10,001 nt of DNA from an uncultured Pseudomonadota bacterium (GCA_913056375.1 CAJXNF010000071.1:1-10001), one strand, 5' to 3'. Counted from the stretch's first letter, positions 1 to 7,311 are shown. A program made the numbers and translations. The notes: a model not told the origin generated them from the sequence alone.

Positions 1-416
1 AAAAAATTTTGGAGTTGTCAAAAAATAAATTATGCAGTATGCAACTAGATGATGGTAGTTTTCCTATCCAGCAATTGATCTCTGGTGAAGGGGGCAGAGT
101 TATAGAAGCGACGAATGGGTTATTTTCAACTTGTGAGGTACTTTTAGCTGCTGGAGCCAAAAGTATTGTCGCTTCGGGGGGTGACGCTTGGTGGCGAGCT
201 GGATGGCATTTGATGGGTACTGCCCGGATGGGAACAGATCCAGAAAACTCTGTTGTCAATGATTGGGGGCAGTGCCATGATGTGAAGAACCTCTTTATTG
301 TCGATGGAAGCATCTTTGTCACCTCAGCTGCGGTTAATCCAACTCCTACGATCCAAGCACTCGCACTCTACATCGGAGACAGCATCAAAAAGAATCGGAA
401 TTCTCTTTTTTGCTAG
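1..416 (+). CDS. GMC-family flavin oxidoreductase, C-terminal part (5' end outside the window)
   Basis: The reading frame (codons in phase with position 3) is open from the left edge to the TAG at 414-416, so only about 138 C-terminal residues of a protein usually 500-570 residues long are seen; the TTG at 9 is not a credible start. The segment carries the GMC C-terminal signature: W-H-L-M-G-T-A-R-M-G, then N-L-F-I-V-D-G-S, then V-N-P-T-P-T and A-L-A-L. The His at 207-209 and the Asn at 336-338 fall at the two positions that form the catalytic His/His or His/Asn pair in this family. The 'T-S-A-A-V-N-P-T' form resembles the gluconate/fructose dehydrogenase-like branch, membrane or periplasmic FAD enzymes that oxidise sugars or polyols. 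Substrate, signal peptide and partner subunits cannot be judged without the missing 5' part. The end looks intact; an enolase-family relic follows 10 bp later. Confidence 0.85.
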   Translation, partial: KILELSKNKLCSMQLDDGSFPIQQLISGEGGRVIEATNGLFSTCEVLLAAGAKSIVASGGDAWWRAGWHLMGTARMGTDPENSVVNDWGQCHDVKNLFIVDGSIFVTSAAVNPTPTIQALALYIGDSIKKNRNSLFC

Positions 417-425
417 AAACTCTAA

Positions 426-554
426 AGTCCATCCAATGACAAACTGAATATTCAACAGCAAATTACCTACAGCAAGGGCTACGTCGAAATCCCTGACCGG
501 CCTGGTCATGGGGTTGAGCCAAACCTTGAATTCATCAAGCGTTTTGAAATCTGA
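426..554 (+). pseudogene. Relic of a mandelate racemase/enolase-superfamily gene (C-terminal ~40 residues only)
   Basis: The frame from 426 to the TGA at 552-554 contains K-G-Y-V-E-I-P-D-R-P-G-H-G-V-E-P (474-521), followed by a short tail ending R-F-E-I. This matches the standard C-terminal end of MR/MLE proteins, which typically read G-Y-v-e-i-P-d-r-P-G-L-G-v-E-l and then a short helix; the intact gene at 7470 has G-Y-I-E-L-P-T-E-P-G-L-G-I-E-L at the equivalent place. A stop codon lies in frame at 423-425, no start codon with a ribosome site is present, and the ~350 upstream residues of the family, including the metal ligands, are absent. Two usually conserved residues differ (Leu to His in P-G-x-G, Leu to Pro after V-E). 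I infer the remnant of a third dehydratase lost by deletion next to the GMC gene. The recognition is from motif memory over about 35 residues, so it is good but not certain. Confidence 0.65.
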
Positions 555-680
555 GTCCCAACGAAACTAGTCTGAAGCAAAAGAAAAATAACCTAAGATT
601 TTAGAAATTAAATATTTGTTTAATAAAATATTTTAATAGACTCAGCTAGTTTTTCGACTTTTGGTGAATAGTCTTTCGCC

Positions 681-709
681 TTGACAAAACAACACCAAAT
701 CCGCAAATT
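681..709 (+). promoter_or_regulatory. Candidate sigma-70 promoter for the ABC operon
   Basis: A perfect TTGACA (681-686) is followed 17 bp later by CAAATT (704-709), which matches only three of six -10 consensus bases. Transcription would begin near 716, just ahead of the two hairpins. The -35 box is good and the -10 box is poor, so this is only a candidate. The AT-rich stretch near 624-629 (TAAAAT) offers an alternative -10 with a poor -35. Confidence 0.25.
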
Positions 710-721
710 CTGGCCCACGAA

Positions 722-772
722 AAAGCAAGGCCGTTTCGATGCTTTGCTTTGTGAGCAAGGCGCTGCCTTGTT
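722..772 (+). promoter_or_regulatory. Two tandem hairpins in the 5' leader
   Basis: The first hairpin pairs 722-731 with 741-750 (10 bp including one G-U, 9-nt loop). The second pairs 754-761 with 765-772 (8 bp including one G-U, 3-nt loop). Both left arms contain the same 8-mer AGCAAGGC (724-731 and 754-761), so the right arm of hairpin 2 could instead pair with the left arm of hairpin 1. Neither is followed by a T-run, so they do not look like plain terminators. They could be a 5' leader switch, a transcript-stabilising element or DNA operator half-sites; sequence alone does not decide. Confidence 0.4.
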
Positions 773-861
773 GATCTGAGAACCCTTAATCAGGAGGAAG
801 CCATCCCTGACGGATCCTTGTGTCGAATCGAGTACATACATTCAATGCAACAGAGGAGTTC

Positions 862-2619
862 ATGAAGATTTCCAAACTATCGATTGCTTTGTTGGCGATC
901 ACGACTGCCTTTACGATGTTGACGACCTCGCTCTTCGCGGGAGGTCATTCGCTAGCCAAGGTGCCTCGAGAGCAGACCCTAGTGCTAGGATGGAGTATCA
1001 CCTCGCCGATTGGGGTGACGAATCCCTTTGCATCTACTGGATATACCCATCAGGAGGCCAACAACCTGATGTGGGAAGGCCTATCCTACTTCGGTATTTT
1101 CAATGATGAAGAAATTCCGTGGTTGGCTGACAGCATGGAGTACACAAAGAGTGACTACACACAGCTGACCATCAAGCTCAACGCAATGGCCCAGTGGAGT
1201 GATGGAACTCCTGTCACTTCCAAGGATGTGGTCTTCACCTTTGAGAGCCAGAAGAACAATAACAAGCTGCCCTATCACGCTAATTTCAAGCAGTTCGTGG
1301 ACAAGGTTACCGCGGTAGATGACAAAACCGTAGTGGTTGACTTCAAGATGCCAGCACCCAGATTCAAGTTCCAGGTGTTGACGCTGAAGTTCGACACAGG
1401 CATTCCAATTGTGCCTGCACACGTTCTCTCTAAGGTAGATAACGTCAATGAATACGAAGGTGGCAACGACATGCCACATTCTGGTCCCTACAACCTCGTG
1501 TTGTGGGATGCAAATCAGAAGATCTACGATCTGAATACCGATTGGTGGGCAGTCAAGGCCGGCCGCATCAGCATGCCAGAAGTCAAGCGTGTCGTGATGT
1601 TCAACATCGGTGGCCAGGTAGGTCAGGGAATGGACGTGGTCGCCCAGCGTGTCGTGAACAACGAATTCGACGCTACCTTGGATATGCGCAGTTCTGTGAT
1701 TGGCAACATCCTGCGTCAGAATTCCAAGGTGACCACCCACTCGGCAGACAAGCCTCCTTACGGATACCTGGACTGGTGGCCAAATTCACTCTGGGTCAAT
1801 ACCCAGCTTGAACCCTACAGCGATGCGAGGGTCCGTCGTGCGATGAGCTTGTTGATCAACCGCGAGTTGATTAATGAGATTATCTACGAAGGGGCTGGCA
1901 TTGCGACAATTTATCCCTTCCCACTCTATCCAGGACTGGAGAAGTTCGCTAACAGCGCAGCGGTCAAGAAATTGGAAGCTGAGCTGCAGCCTGGACTCTA
2001 TGATCCAGACAAGAGCGCTGAGTTGATGAAGGCAGCCGGATTCACCATGAACGGTGATGATTTGTGGGAGAAGGACGGCAAGACCGTAGGTGCTGTGATT
2101 AACGGATTCGAGGGAATTCACAGTGACATCGTTCCGGTCTTGGTGGAAATGTTGCGCAATGGTGGAATTGACGCGGACATCAACTTTGGTACGGATGCTT
2201 ACCAGAACATGGCTGATGGTAAAGCTGGACTGTATATGTTCGGCCACGGTGCGAGCTTGAAAGATCCTTACACTGCTTTGGAGCTCTTTCATAGCCGCTA
2301 CAGCGCAGCTTTAGGGACCACTGCCGGTTCTAACCGCTTCTCTCGCTACTCCAATCCGGAGTACGACAAGTTATTGGATGAGATGGCTCCTTTGGGAGGC
2401 GACGATCCAAGATTCCAGGAATTGGCAGCACAAGCGCTGGGAATTTACTGGAGAGATCAGATTGACATCCCAGTCATTCAATGGCTCCACCGGATTCCCT
2501 ACAACCAGACCTACTGGACGAATTGGCCAACGATCGCCAATCCGAGCCTGGGTATGAATGGTGCCTTCTGGGCGCATACCGGCATGCTGGTTGTTTCTAC
2601 ATTGAAATCCGCTAAATAA
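862..2619 (+). CDS. ABC transporter periplasmic solute-binding protein, family 5 (Opp/Dpp type)
   Basis: A 585-residue protein of SBP_bac_5 size and architecture, expected to bind the imported solute in the periplasm and deliver it to the two permeases encoded next. Residues 1-26 form a Sec signal peptide: Lys2 and Lys5, a hydrophobic core of about 6-25, and likely cleavage after Ala26. There is no lipobox Cys, so it should be soluble. Family landmarks are W-S-D-G-T-P-V (from 112), D-V-V-F-T-F-E (122-128), G-P-Y with Y-D-L-N, A-R-V-R-R-A (322-327) followed by L-L-I-N-R-E, and a late L-Y-D-P-D-K-S-A. I chose ATG 862 because the signal peptide starts there and GAGGAG lies at 853-858; a GTG at 820 would put 14 polar residues before the leader. 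Family 5 members bind peptides, nickel, opines or oligosaccharides. The adjoining sugar-acid genes make a saccharide ligand more likely, but the ligand is an inference. Confidence 0.93.
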   Translation: MKISKLSIALLAITTAFTMLTTSLFAGGHSLAKVPREQTLVLGWSITSPIGVTNPFASTGYTHQEANNLMWEGLSYFGIFNDEEIPWLADSMEYTKSDYTQLTIKLNAMAQWSDGTPVTSKDVVFTFESQKNNNKLPYHANFKQFVDKVTAVDDKTVVVDFKMPAPRFKFQVLTLKFDTGIPIVPAHVLSKVDNVNEYEGGNDMPHSGPYNLVLWDANQKIYDLNTDWWAVKAGRISMPEVKRVVMFNIGGQVGQGMDVVAQRVVNNEFDATLDMRSSVIGNILRQNSKVTTHSADKPPYGYLDWWPNSLWVNTQLEPYSDARVRRAMSLLINRELINEIIYEGAGIATIYPFPLYPGLEKFANSAAVKKLEAELQPGLYDPDKSAELMKAAGFTMNGDDLWEKDGKTVGAVINGFEGIHSDIVPVLVEMLRNGGIDADINFGTDAYQNMADGKAGLYMFGHGASLKDPYTALELFHSRYSAALGTTAGSNRFSRYSNPEYDKLLDEMAPLGGDDPRFQELAAQALGIYWRDQIDIPVIQWLHRIPYNQTYWTNWPTIANPSLGMNGAFWAHTGMLVVSTLKSAK

Positions 2620-2630
2620 CTACCTTCCAA

Positions 2631-2651
2631 GCGCCTCCGTTCTGGGGGCGC
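2631..2651 (+). promoter_or_regulatory. Stem-loop between binding protein and permease genes
   Basis: GCGCCTCC (2631-2638) pairs with GGGGGCGC (2644-2651) through eight base pairs including one G-U, with a 5-nt loop. No T-tract follows, so it is unlikely to be a full terminator. Stem-loops at this place in binding-protein operons are known to protect the upstream mRNA or reduce downstream expression, which gives more binding protein than permease. I infer the same role here. Confidence 0.5.
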
Positions 2652-2662
2652 ACTAGAGTCTC

Positions 2663-3658
2663 ATGTTTGTTATCAAACGACTGTTATTCGTTCTGCTAGT
2701 GGTGTGGTCTGCCTCCACGATCACCTTCTTTATTCCTCGGATCTCCGACATCAATCCGATTCGGGAGCGCTTTGCAGAACTAGCTCGATTAGGTGGCTTC
2801 TCCGCTGGTGAGCTGGAGAAGATCGTTGAATCTTATTCCAAGGCCTTTGGTCTGGATAAACCTCTGATGCAGCAATATTTCGATTACATCGGAGGAGTGA
2901 TGACTCTGGACTTCGGAGTCTCACTGAACAAGTTTCCTAAGACTGTCCTCATGTTGATTGCCGAGTCCTTACCATGGACGATCGGCCTGATCCTCGTTAC
3001 TACGATACTTTCTTTTGTGATCGGAAATCTCGTAGGGGCCCTAGCAGCCTGGCCGCTTTCTCCCAAATGGGTTCGCGGTGTCTCGACCAGCTTTATTTTA
3101 TTTCAAGGGGTTCCTCCGGTCCTGTTGGCGATATTACTGATCTTTTTTGTAGCGTTTAAACTCAATATCCTGCCAATCGCAGGTGCCTATTCGATCGGGA
3201 CCGTCCCTGATTTCACCTTTGAATTTTTATTGGATGTGGCGAGGCATCAGATCTTGCCCGGCATCGCCCTCATCTTCGGGTCCCTCGGAACGTGGGTGCT
3301 CTCGATGAGGGGGATGGGAATCACGATTCAGGGTGAAGACTATGTGATCTTTGCAGAACACAAAGGGTTGAGTTCCTACACGATCTTCAAGGACTATTAC
3401 CTGAGAAACGCCCTGTTGCCCCAGGTCACCGCCCTCGCCTTGGCGCTGGGTAATGTGATTACCTCCGCGATCGTCGTAGAGACCATCTTCGGTCTGCCAG
3501 GACTTGGTTTTGTATTGATTACAGCGATTCGCTCCAATGATTTTTTGGTGATCTACGGGATTGTCCTGTTCATCACGATTGCCGTGGCGGTGCTAATGGC
3601 CCTGGTTGAGTTGCTCTATCCCTTGCTGGATCCACGTGTGCGACAAGGGCAAGAATGA
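2663..3658 (+). CDS. ABC transporter permease, DppB/OppB-like
   Basis: A 331-residue inner-membrane permease of the binding-protein-dependent (BPD_transp_1) family, forming half of the translocation channel. The first membrane helix is at about 7-24. A long periplasmic stretch follows, then about five further hydrophobic segments near 105-130, 138-165, 195-215, 258-285 and 295-320; this is the usual DppB layout. The cytoplasmic coupling (EAA) loop is at about 227-258: Y-V-I-F-A-E-H-K-G-L then R-N-A-L-L-P-Q-V-T, and it ends in the expected L-D-P-R-V. Ahead of the ATG there is only a weak AGAG (2655-2658), so translation may depend on ribosomes from the upstream gene. The stop overlaps the next start (ATGA, 3655-3658). 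It differs from the typical 'A-r-A-K-G-L' in having 'F-A-E-H-K-G-L', which I would not over-read. Confidence 0.93.
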   Translation: MFVIKRLLFVLLVVWSASTITFFIPRISDINPIRERFAELARLGGFSAGELEKIVESYSKAFGLDKPLMQQYFDYIGGVMTLDFGVSLNKFPKTVLMLIAESLPWTIGLILVTTILSFVIGNLVGALAAWPLSPKWVRGVSTSFILFQGVPPVLLAILLIFFVAFKLNILPIAGAYSIGTVPDFTFEFLLDVARHQILPGIALIFGSLGTWVLSMRGMGITIQGEDYVIFAEHKGLSSYTIFKDYYLRNALLPQVTALALALGNVITSAIVVETIFGLPGLGFVLITAIRSNDFLVIYGIVLFITIAVAVLMALVELLYPLLDPRVRQGQE

Positions 3659-4497
3659 TTAACTACTTCAAGCGAAACATCAGCCTGACGATTGGGTTGG
3701 GGTTGTTGATTTTCCTGATCCTCTTCACGTTGCACGGATTGCTGACGGTTGAGTTCAAGCAGGCCTACCCGTTGGCGGTGCGCCCCAAGCAACCCCCTAG
3801 TCTGAAGTACTTGTTTGGTACCGATTTCTTTGGACGTGATCTCTACACTGCAATGGTGGTCGGAGTTTGGCAAACCGCCATCATTGGTTTGCTGGCAGGA
3901 GCCGCAGGCACAATCATTGGGATTGTGCTGGGTTTCATCTCCGCATATTTCTCAGGTTTGGTGGATGTGGTGATCAAATTCATCTGCCAGATCCTCACTC
4001 CGATTCCGGCCTTCCTGATCCAGGTTGTGATTGCCAGTTCGATTGACAAGCGGGATGTCACGATCATCACGATGGCAGTTGTCGTTTTTCTGCTCTCCTG
4101 GATGGCACCTACGCTCGTGATCCGTTCCCAGGTGCTCTCGATGCGGGAGCGTCAGTTTGTGGCGGTTGCCAAGCTCTCTGGAATGAACTCGCTGGAAATC
4201 ATCTTTAAGGAAATCTTTCCGAACCTCTTGCCGTTCATTGCAGCGGCTTTTGTCGCTCAGGTTTTCCAGGCTGTCTTCGCTTCCTTCTATCTCGCTGTGA
4301 TTGGTCTTGGCCCCCTGCGTGAACCCTTGCTGGGCAACACGATCTGGGCGGCTCAGAGTCAGTCTGCCTTCTTCAATGGTTGGTGGTGGTGGCCGGTTGG
4401 ACCTTCCGTAGCGATGATCCTGATCCTGGGTTCATTGGCCTTGATCAACATGGGCCTGGATGAGATGGCAAATCCTCGCATCCGCAACAAGGAATAA
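3655..4497 (+). CDS. ABC transporter permease, DppC/OppC-like
   Basis: A 280-residue inner-membrane permease and partner of the preceding DppB-like protein. The N-terminal helix is at about 10-32. The DppC hallmark F-G-T-D-F-F-G-R-D follows at 54-62, then about five hydrophobic segments, and the coupling loop at about 167-198 contains A-V-A-K-L-S-G-M and F-P-N-L-L-P. The protein ends N-M-G-L-D-E-M-A-N-P-R, matching the family's usual N-l-l-G-D-x-l-r-d-x-l-D-P-R ending in outline. Four consecutive Trp residues (243-246) precede the last membrane segment; the family often has one or two aromatic residues here. The ATG overlaps the previous stop, implying translational coupling. Confidence 0.93.
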   Translation: MINYFKRNISLTIGLGLLIFLILFTLHGLLTVEFKQAYPLAVRPKQPPSLKYLFGTDFFGRDLYTAMVVGVWQTAIIGLLAGAAGTIIGIVLGFISAYFSGLVDVVIKFICQILTPIPAFLIQVVIASSIDKRDVTIITMAVVVFLLSWMAPTLVIRSQVLSMRERQFVAVAKLSGMNSLEIIFKEIFPNLLPFIAAAFVAQVFQAVFASFYLAVIGLGPLREPLLGNTIWAAQSQSAFFNGWWWWPVGPSVAMILILGSLALINMGLDEMANPRIRNKE

Positions 4498-4499
4498 CG

Positions 4500-5462
4500 T
4501 TGGAACATTTGCTGGACATCACCGGTCTGACGGTTAGCTATTACACCGACATTGGTCGGGCCATTGCCCTGAACCAGGTTGACCTGAGGCTCAAGCAAGG
4601 TGAAAAACTCGGTCTTGTGGGAGAATCTGGTTCTGGAAAGAGCACGATGGGGCTGGCCATGATGCGCATGATCAAACCCCCCGGGAAGGTCGAAGGAGGC
4701 TCCGTTGTCATCGGCGGAGTGGACATGCTGCAGCTCAGCGATAAGGAGATGCTCAAGCGGCGACTCAGCACGATCTCTTACATTCCGCAGGGTGCGATGA
4801 ATTCGCTGAATCCTGTGCTGAAGATCAAGCGTCAGATGATCGATGCCTACCGTGCCCATTATCCAGATCACAAACTGGATCAGATCATGGACTTAGCCCA
4901 CGAGGCGATGCGCTCCGTGGAGTTGCCCGAACACGTCCTCGAAATGCACCCCCACGAGCTGTCTGGGGGTATGAAGCAGCGGGTCTGCATCGCCATTGGC
5001 ATCCTGCTGCGACCTCAGATCATCATTGCCGACGAACCAACCAGCGCGCTCGATGTAGTGACCCAGCGTCAGGTGATCGAGACGCTCAACCGGGTGCAGC
5101 AGAAGATTGGTTCCGCATTGATCCTGATTGGGCATGACATGGGCTTAATGGCTCAGTCGATGGACAAGGTGGCGGTGATGTACGCTGGAGAAATCGTGGA
5201 AATCAATGACGTGCAAACGGTCTTCACCAGCCCCAAGCATCCCTACACGCAGGCGCTGATCAGCAGCTTGCCCAGACTGCAGAATCGAGGTGAGTTTCGG
5301 GGAATTCCTGGAATGGCCCCCTCGCTTTACCGTCTGCCCAGTGGTTGCCGTTTCCATCCACGCTGTAATCAGCAACAGCCTCAGTGCCAGACGACCTCAC
5401 CACGCAAGAGTGTTTTTGAAGATGAAAAGTACGTGACCTGCCATCTCTACGAGGCCACATGA
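4500..5462 (+). CDS. ABC transporter ATPase, DppD/OppD-like
   Basis: A 320-residue cytoplasmic ATP-binding subunit that powers the importer. It shows Walker A G-E-S-G-S-G-K-S-T (41-49), a Q-loop in Y-I-P-Q-G, signature L-S-G-G-M-K-Q-R (154-161), Walker B I-I-I-A-D-E-P (174-180), D-loop S-A-L-D (182-185) and H-loop His212, so it should be hydrolytically competent. The C-terminal oligopeptide/dipeptide-transporter extension contains H-P-Y-T-Q-A-L and four cysteines spaced C-x5-C-x6-C-x17-C, the arrangement that binds an iron-sulfur cluster in some DppD/OppD proteins. The start is TTG at 4500, supported by AAGGA at 4489-4493 (6-nt spacing) and by homology beginning within a few residues; the gap to the permease stop is 2 bp. 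Its stop overlaps the next ATG (ATGA, 5459-5462). Confidence 0.93.
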   Translation: MEHLLDITGLTVSYYTDIGRAIALNQVDLRLKQGEKLGLVGESGSGKSTMGLAMMRMIKPPGKVEGGSVVIGGVDMLQLSDKEMLKRRLSTISYIPQGAMNSLNPVLKIKRQMIDAYRAHYPDHKLDQIMDLAHEAMRSVELPEHVLEMHPHELSGGMKQRVCIAIGILLRPQIIIADEPTSALDVVTQRQVIETLNRVQQKIGSALILIGHDMGLMAQSMDKVAVMYAGEIVEINDVQTVFTSPKHPYTQALISSLPRLQNRGEFRGIPGMAPSLYRLPSGCRFHPRCNQQQPQCQTTSPRKSVFEDEKYVTCHLYEAT

Positions 5463-6451
5463 GTACGGCTACTCTAGAGTTGAAGAACGTCTCCAAGCTC
5501 TATCGGGTGGGCAAGAAGGAAGTTCACGCCCTCAATCCAATCAGCTTTGATCTGTTGGGAGATCCAGCCCGCATCATCACGGTGGCTGGTGAGAGCGGTA
5601 GTGGCAAAACGACCCTAGCCTCCATCATGCTAGGCTTGCTAGAACCAACCACAGGCCAGGTGCTCTACGAAGGCAAGGATGTAAGTACACTCAGTGGTTC
5701 GCAGTACCGAGATTTTCGCAAGAATGTGCAGGCGGTTTTTCAGGATCCCTTTGCGGTCTTCAATCCCTTCTACCAGGTGGACCATCTACTGGAAGTGCCA
5801 ATCCGCAAGTTCAACCCTGGACTCTCAAAAGCAGCTCGTCGCAAGGCGATGGAGGAAGCCTTGGAAGCTGTGGGACTCCAACCCAGTGAGATTCTCGGAC
5901 GCTATCCCCACCAGCTAAGCGGAGGACAGCGACAGCGGATCAATGTGGCTCGGGCGATTGTCATCAAGCCCAAGATTCTGGTTGCAGATGAACCGGTTTC
6001 GATGGTCGATGCTTCCTTGCGGGCAAACATCCTGGAGGCCTTGGTTTCACTCAGGGAAAACCATAAGGTCAATATCCTCTATATCACTCATGATCTGACC
6101 ACCGCTTACCATGTCTCTGATTCCATCATCGTGCTCTATCGGGGGAGTGTGATGGAGGCTGGTGACATCACCAAGGTGGTGGAGTCCCCACAACATCCGT
6201 ACACTCAGCTGCTGATCAATTCGATTCCCTGGCCAGACTTAGAGCGCAAGTGGGACAACCAACAGTACGCCAATCCTGACATTCAAGAGATTTCTGGGGA
6301 GGGTTGTAAGTTCTACAGTCGTTGTCCGAACCGCAAGCCGGAGTGTCAACAGACTCCCAACCTCGTACCTCTTTTCCCAAAGCATCTGGCCAGTTGTCGG
6401 CTACATCCACCGAAAGCAGACCTTGATGCACACCTCACGAACAACCTCTAG
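5459..6451 (+). CDS. ABC transporter ATPase, DppF/OppF-like
   Basis: A 330-residue second ATP-binding subunit that pairs with the DppD-like protein. It has Walker A G-E-S-G-S-G-K-T-T (44-52), a Q-loop in V-F-Q-D-P, signature L-S-G-G-Q-R-Q-R (153-160), Walker B I-L-V-A-D-E-P (173-179) and H-loop His211. The D-loop is S-M-V-D (181-184) instead of the more usual S-A-L-D; the aspartate is kept. The C-terminal extension again has four cysteines, C-x5-C-x6-C-x16-C, so both ATPases of this importer carry the possible iron-sulfur motif. Both ATPases look active, as expected for a heterodimeric Opp/Dpp motor. Translation is coupled to the preceding gene through the ATGA overlap. Confidence 0.92.
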   Translation: MSTATLELKNVSKLYRVGKKEVHALNPISFDLLGDPARIITVAGESGSGKTTLASIMLGLLEPTTGQVLYEGKDVSTLSGSQYRDFRKNVQAVFQDPFAVFNPFYQVDHLLEVPIRKFNPGLSKAARRKAMEEALEAVGLQPSEILGRYPHQLSGGQRQRINVARAIVIKPKILVADEPVSMVDASLRANILEALVSLRENHKVNILYITHDLTTAYHVSDSIIVLYRGSVMEAGDITKVVESPQHPYTQLLINSIPWPDLERKWDNQQYANPDIQEISGEGCKFYSRCPNRKPECQQTPNLVPLFPKHLASCRLHPPKADLDAHLTNNL

Positions 6452-6468
6452 GCAAACAGCAGCAATTC

Positions 6469-7281
6469 ATGAAGATCGCAGTCACCGGAGCCAATGGCCA
6501 TTTTGGCAAGATTCTGGTTCAGTTTCTGAGAGAAAAGAATTTTGAAGTAAAGCCGTCAGATCTCTTCCCTGGGCGTCCCGAAGAGGGAGCGGTCAATTGT
6601 GATGTCCGTGATTTGGGCCACCTGGTCAGTGTCTTTCAAGGCTGTGATGCGGTGGTACATCTTGCGGCTTTCCCGAGTCCCTGGATTCAGCCAGATGCCA
6701 AGGTCTACCAGGACAACACCGTGGGCAGCTACAACGTGCTGCTGGCTTGTGAACTTTTGGGCATCAAGAAAATCTGCCTCGCTTCGAGTATCAACGCAAT
6801 CGGTGGGGTTTATTCCCGCCTGCCGACCTATGACTACTTTCCCGTAGACGAAGAGCATCCGACCTACAGCGAGGATCCCTACAGCCTCTCCAAGTGGATT
6901 CTGGAGATCCAGGCCGATTGCTTTGCGCGAAGGCGTGAGGACGTCTCCATCAGCAGCATGCGCTTTCACTGGTTGCAGTATCGGGATTTTGTGGAACCCC
7001 GCACGACCAACGGGATCTCCTTCAAGCATCTCTGGGCCTATACCGATCCGATTGCGGCGGCCAAGGCCTGTTTGGCCAGTTTGCAAGTGACCTGGACCGG
7101 ACACGAGGCGTTCTTCATCGTTGCCCCGGAAACCGCTAGTCCCACCGACTCTGAAGAACTCATCCGCGAGCACTATCCTCAGGTTCGTGTGAATCAACCA
7201 ATGCCGGGCAAGCATGGGTTTTATAGTTGTGCCAAGGCTCAGAGACTGCTGGGTTGGGTGCATGAAGATCACGAACACTGA
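6469..7281 (+). CDS. NAD-dependent epimerase/dehydratase-family SDR (possibly uronate dehydrogenase-like)
   Basis: A 270-residue extended short-chain dehydrogenase/reductase. The protein starts directly on the Rossmann beta strand, M-K-I-A-V-T-G-A-N-G-H-F-G, with the T-G-x-x-G-x-x-G motif at 6-13. Asp31 at the end of the second strand suggests NAD rather than NADP. V-V-H-L-A-A lies at 62-67, the catalytic-region serines at 106-107 (A-S-S-I-N) and the Y-x-x-x-K pair at Tyr138/Lys142. The length and the 'A-S-S-x-N' stretch resemble uronate dehydrogenases, which make aldarolactones, but plain sugar epimerases share these features. The adjoining aldonate/aldarate-type dehydratases favour sugar oxidation; this is inference. 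The start is firm by homology, yet no Shine-Dalgarno sequence precedes it; the gap from the ATPase gene is 17 bp, so it probably belongs to the same transcript. Confidence 0.85.
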   Translation: MKIAVTGANGHFGKILVQFLREKNFEVKPSDLFPGRPEEGAVNCDVRDLGHLVSVFQGCDAVVHLAAFPSPWIQPDAKVYQDNTVGSYNVLLACELLGIKKICLASSINAIGGVYSRLPTYDYFPVDEEHPTYSEDPYSLSKWILEIQADCFARRREDVSISSMRFHWLQYRDFVEPRTTNGISFKHLWAYTDPIAAAKACLASLQVTWTGHEAFFIVAPETASPTDSEELIREHYPQVRVNQPMPGKHGFYSCAKAQRLLGWVHEDHEH

Positions 7282-7311
7282 GCGCATCAGAAGCAAAATC
7301 TCCCAAAGCTC

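Larger units (their letters stand above)
555..861 (+). other. Non-coding leader region upstream of the ABC operon
   Basis: No protein of recognisable type is encoded here on either strand. The first part (about 585-640) is very AT-rich. The second part holds a TTGACA box, two neighbouring hairpins and a perfect AGGAGG at 792-797 that has no ATG, GTG or TTG at normal spacing. I infer that transcription of the transporter operon starts here and leaves a structured 5' leader of up to about 150 nt. Confidence 0.55.

Noticed and set aside
9..416. TTG at 9 as a true start of a small 135-residue protein
   Set aside because: The frame is open to the window edge and the content is only the C-terminal portion of a GMC enzyme, so it is truncated by the window.
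620..841. 73-codon minus-strand open frame in the leader region
   Set aside because: It has no recognisable motif, covers the hairpins and the AT-rich stretch, and would face the operon; it looks like chance.
820..861. GTG at 820 as the start of the binding protein
   Set aside because: It would put 14 polar residues before a normal signal peptide, and it lacks a ribosome site at proper spacing; ATG 862 has one.
1081..1740. Long minus-strand open frame (219 codons) opposite the binding-protein gene
   Set aside because: It is an antisense shadow of a strongly supported gene; it is rich in His and Val without any domain pattern.
2631..2651. Stem-loop after the binding protein read as a transcription terminator
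   Set aside because: No T-tract follows, and the permease and ATPase genes downstream belong to the same transporter, so full termination is unlikely.
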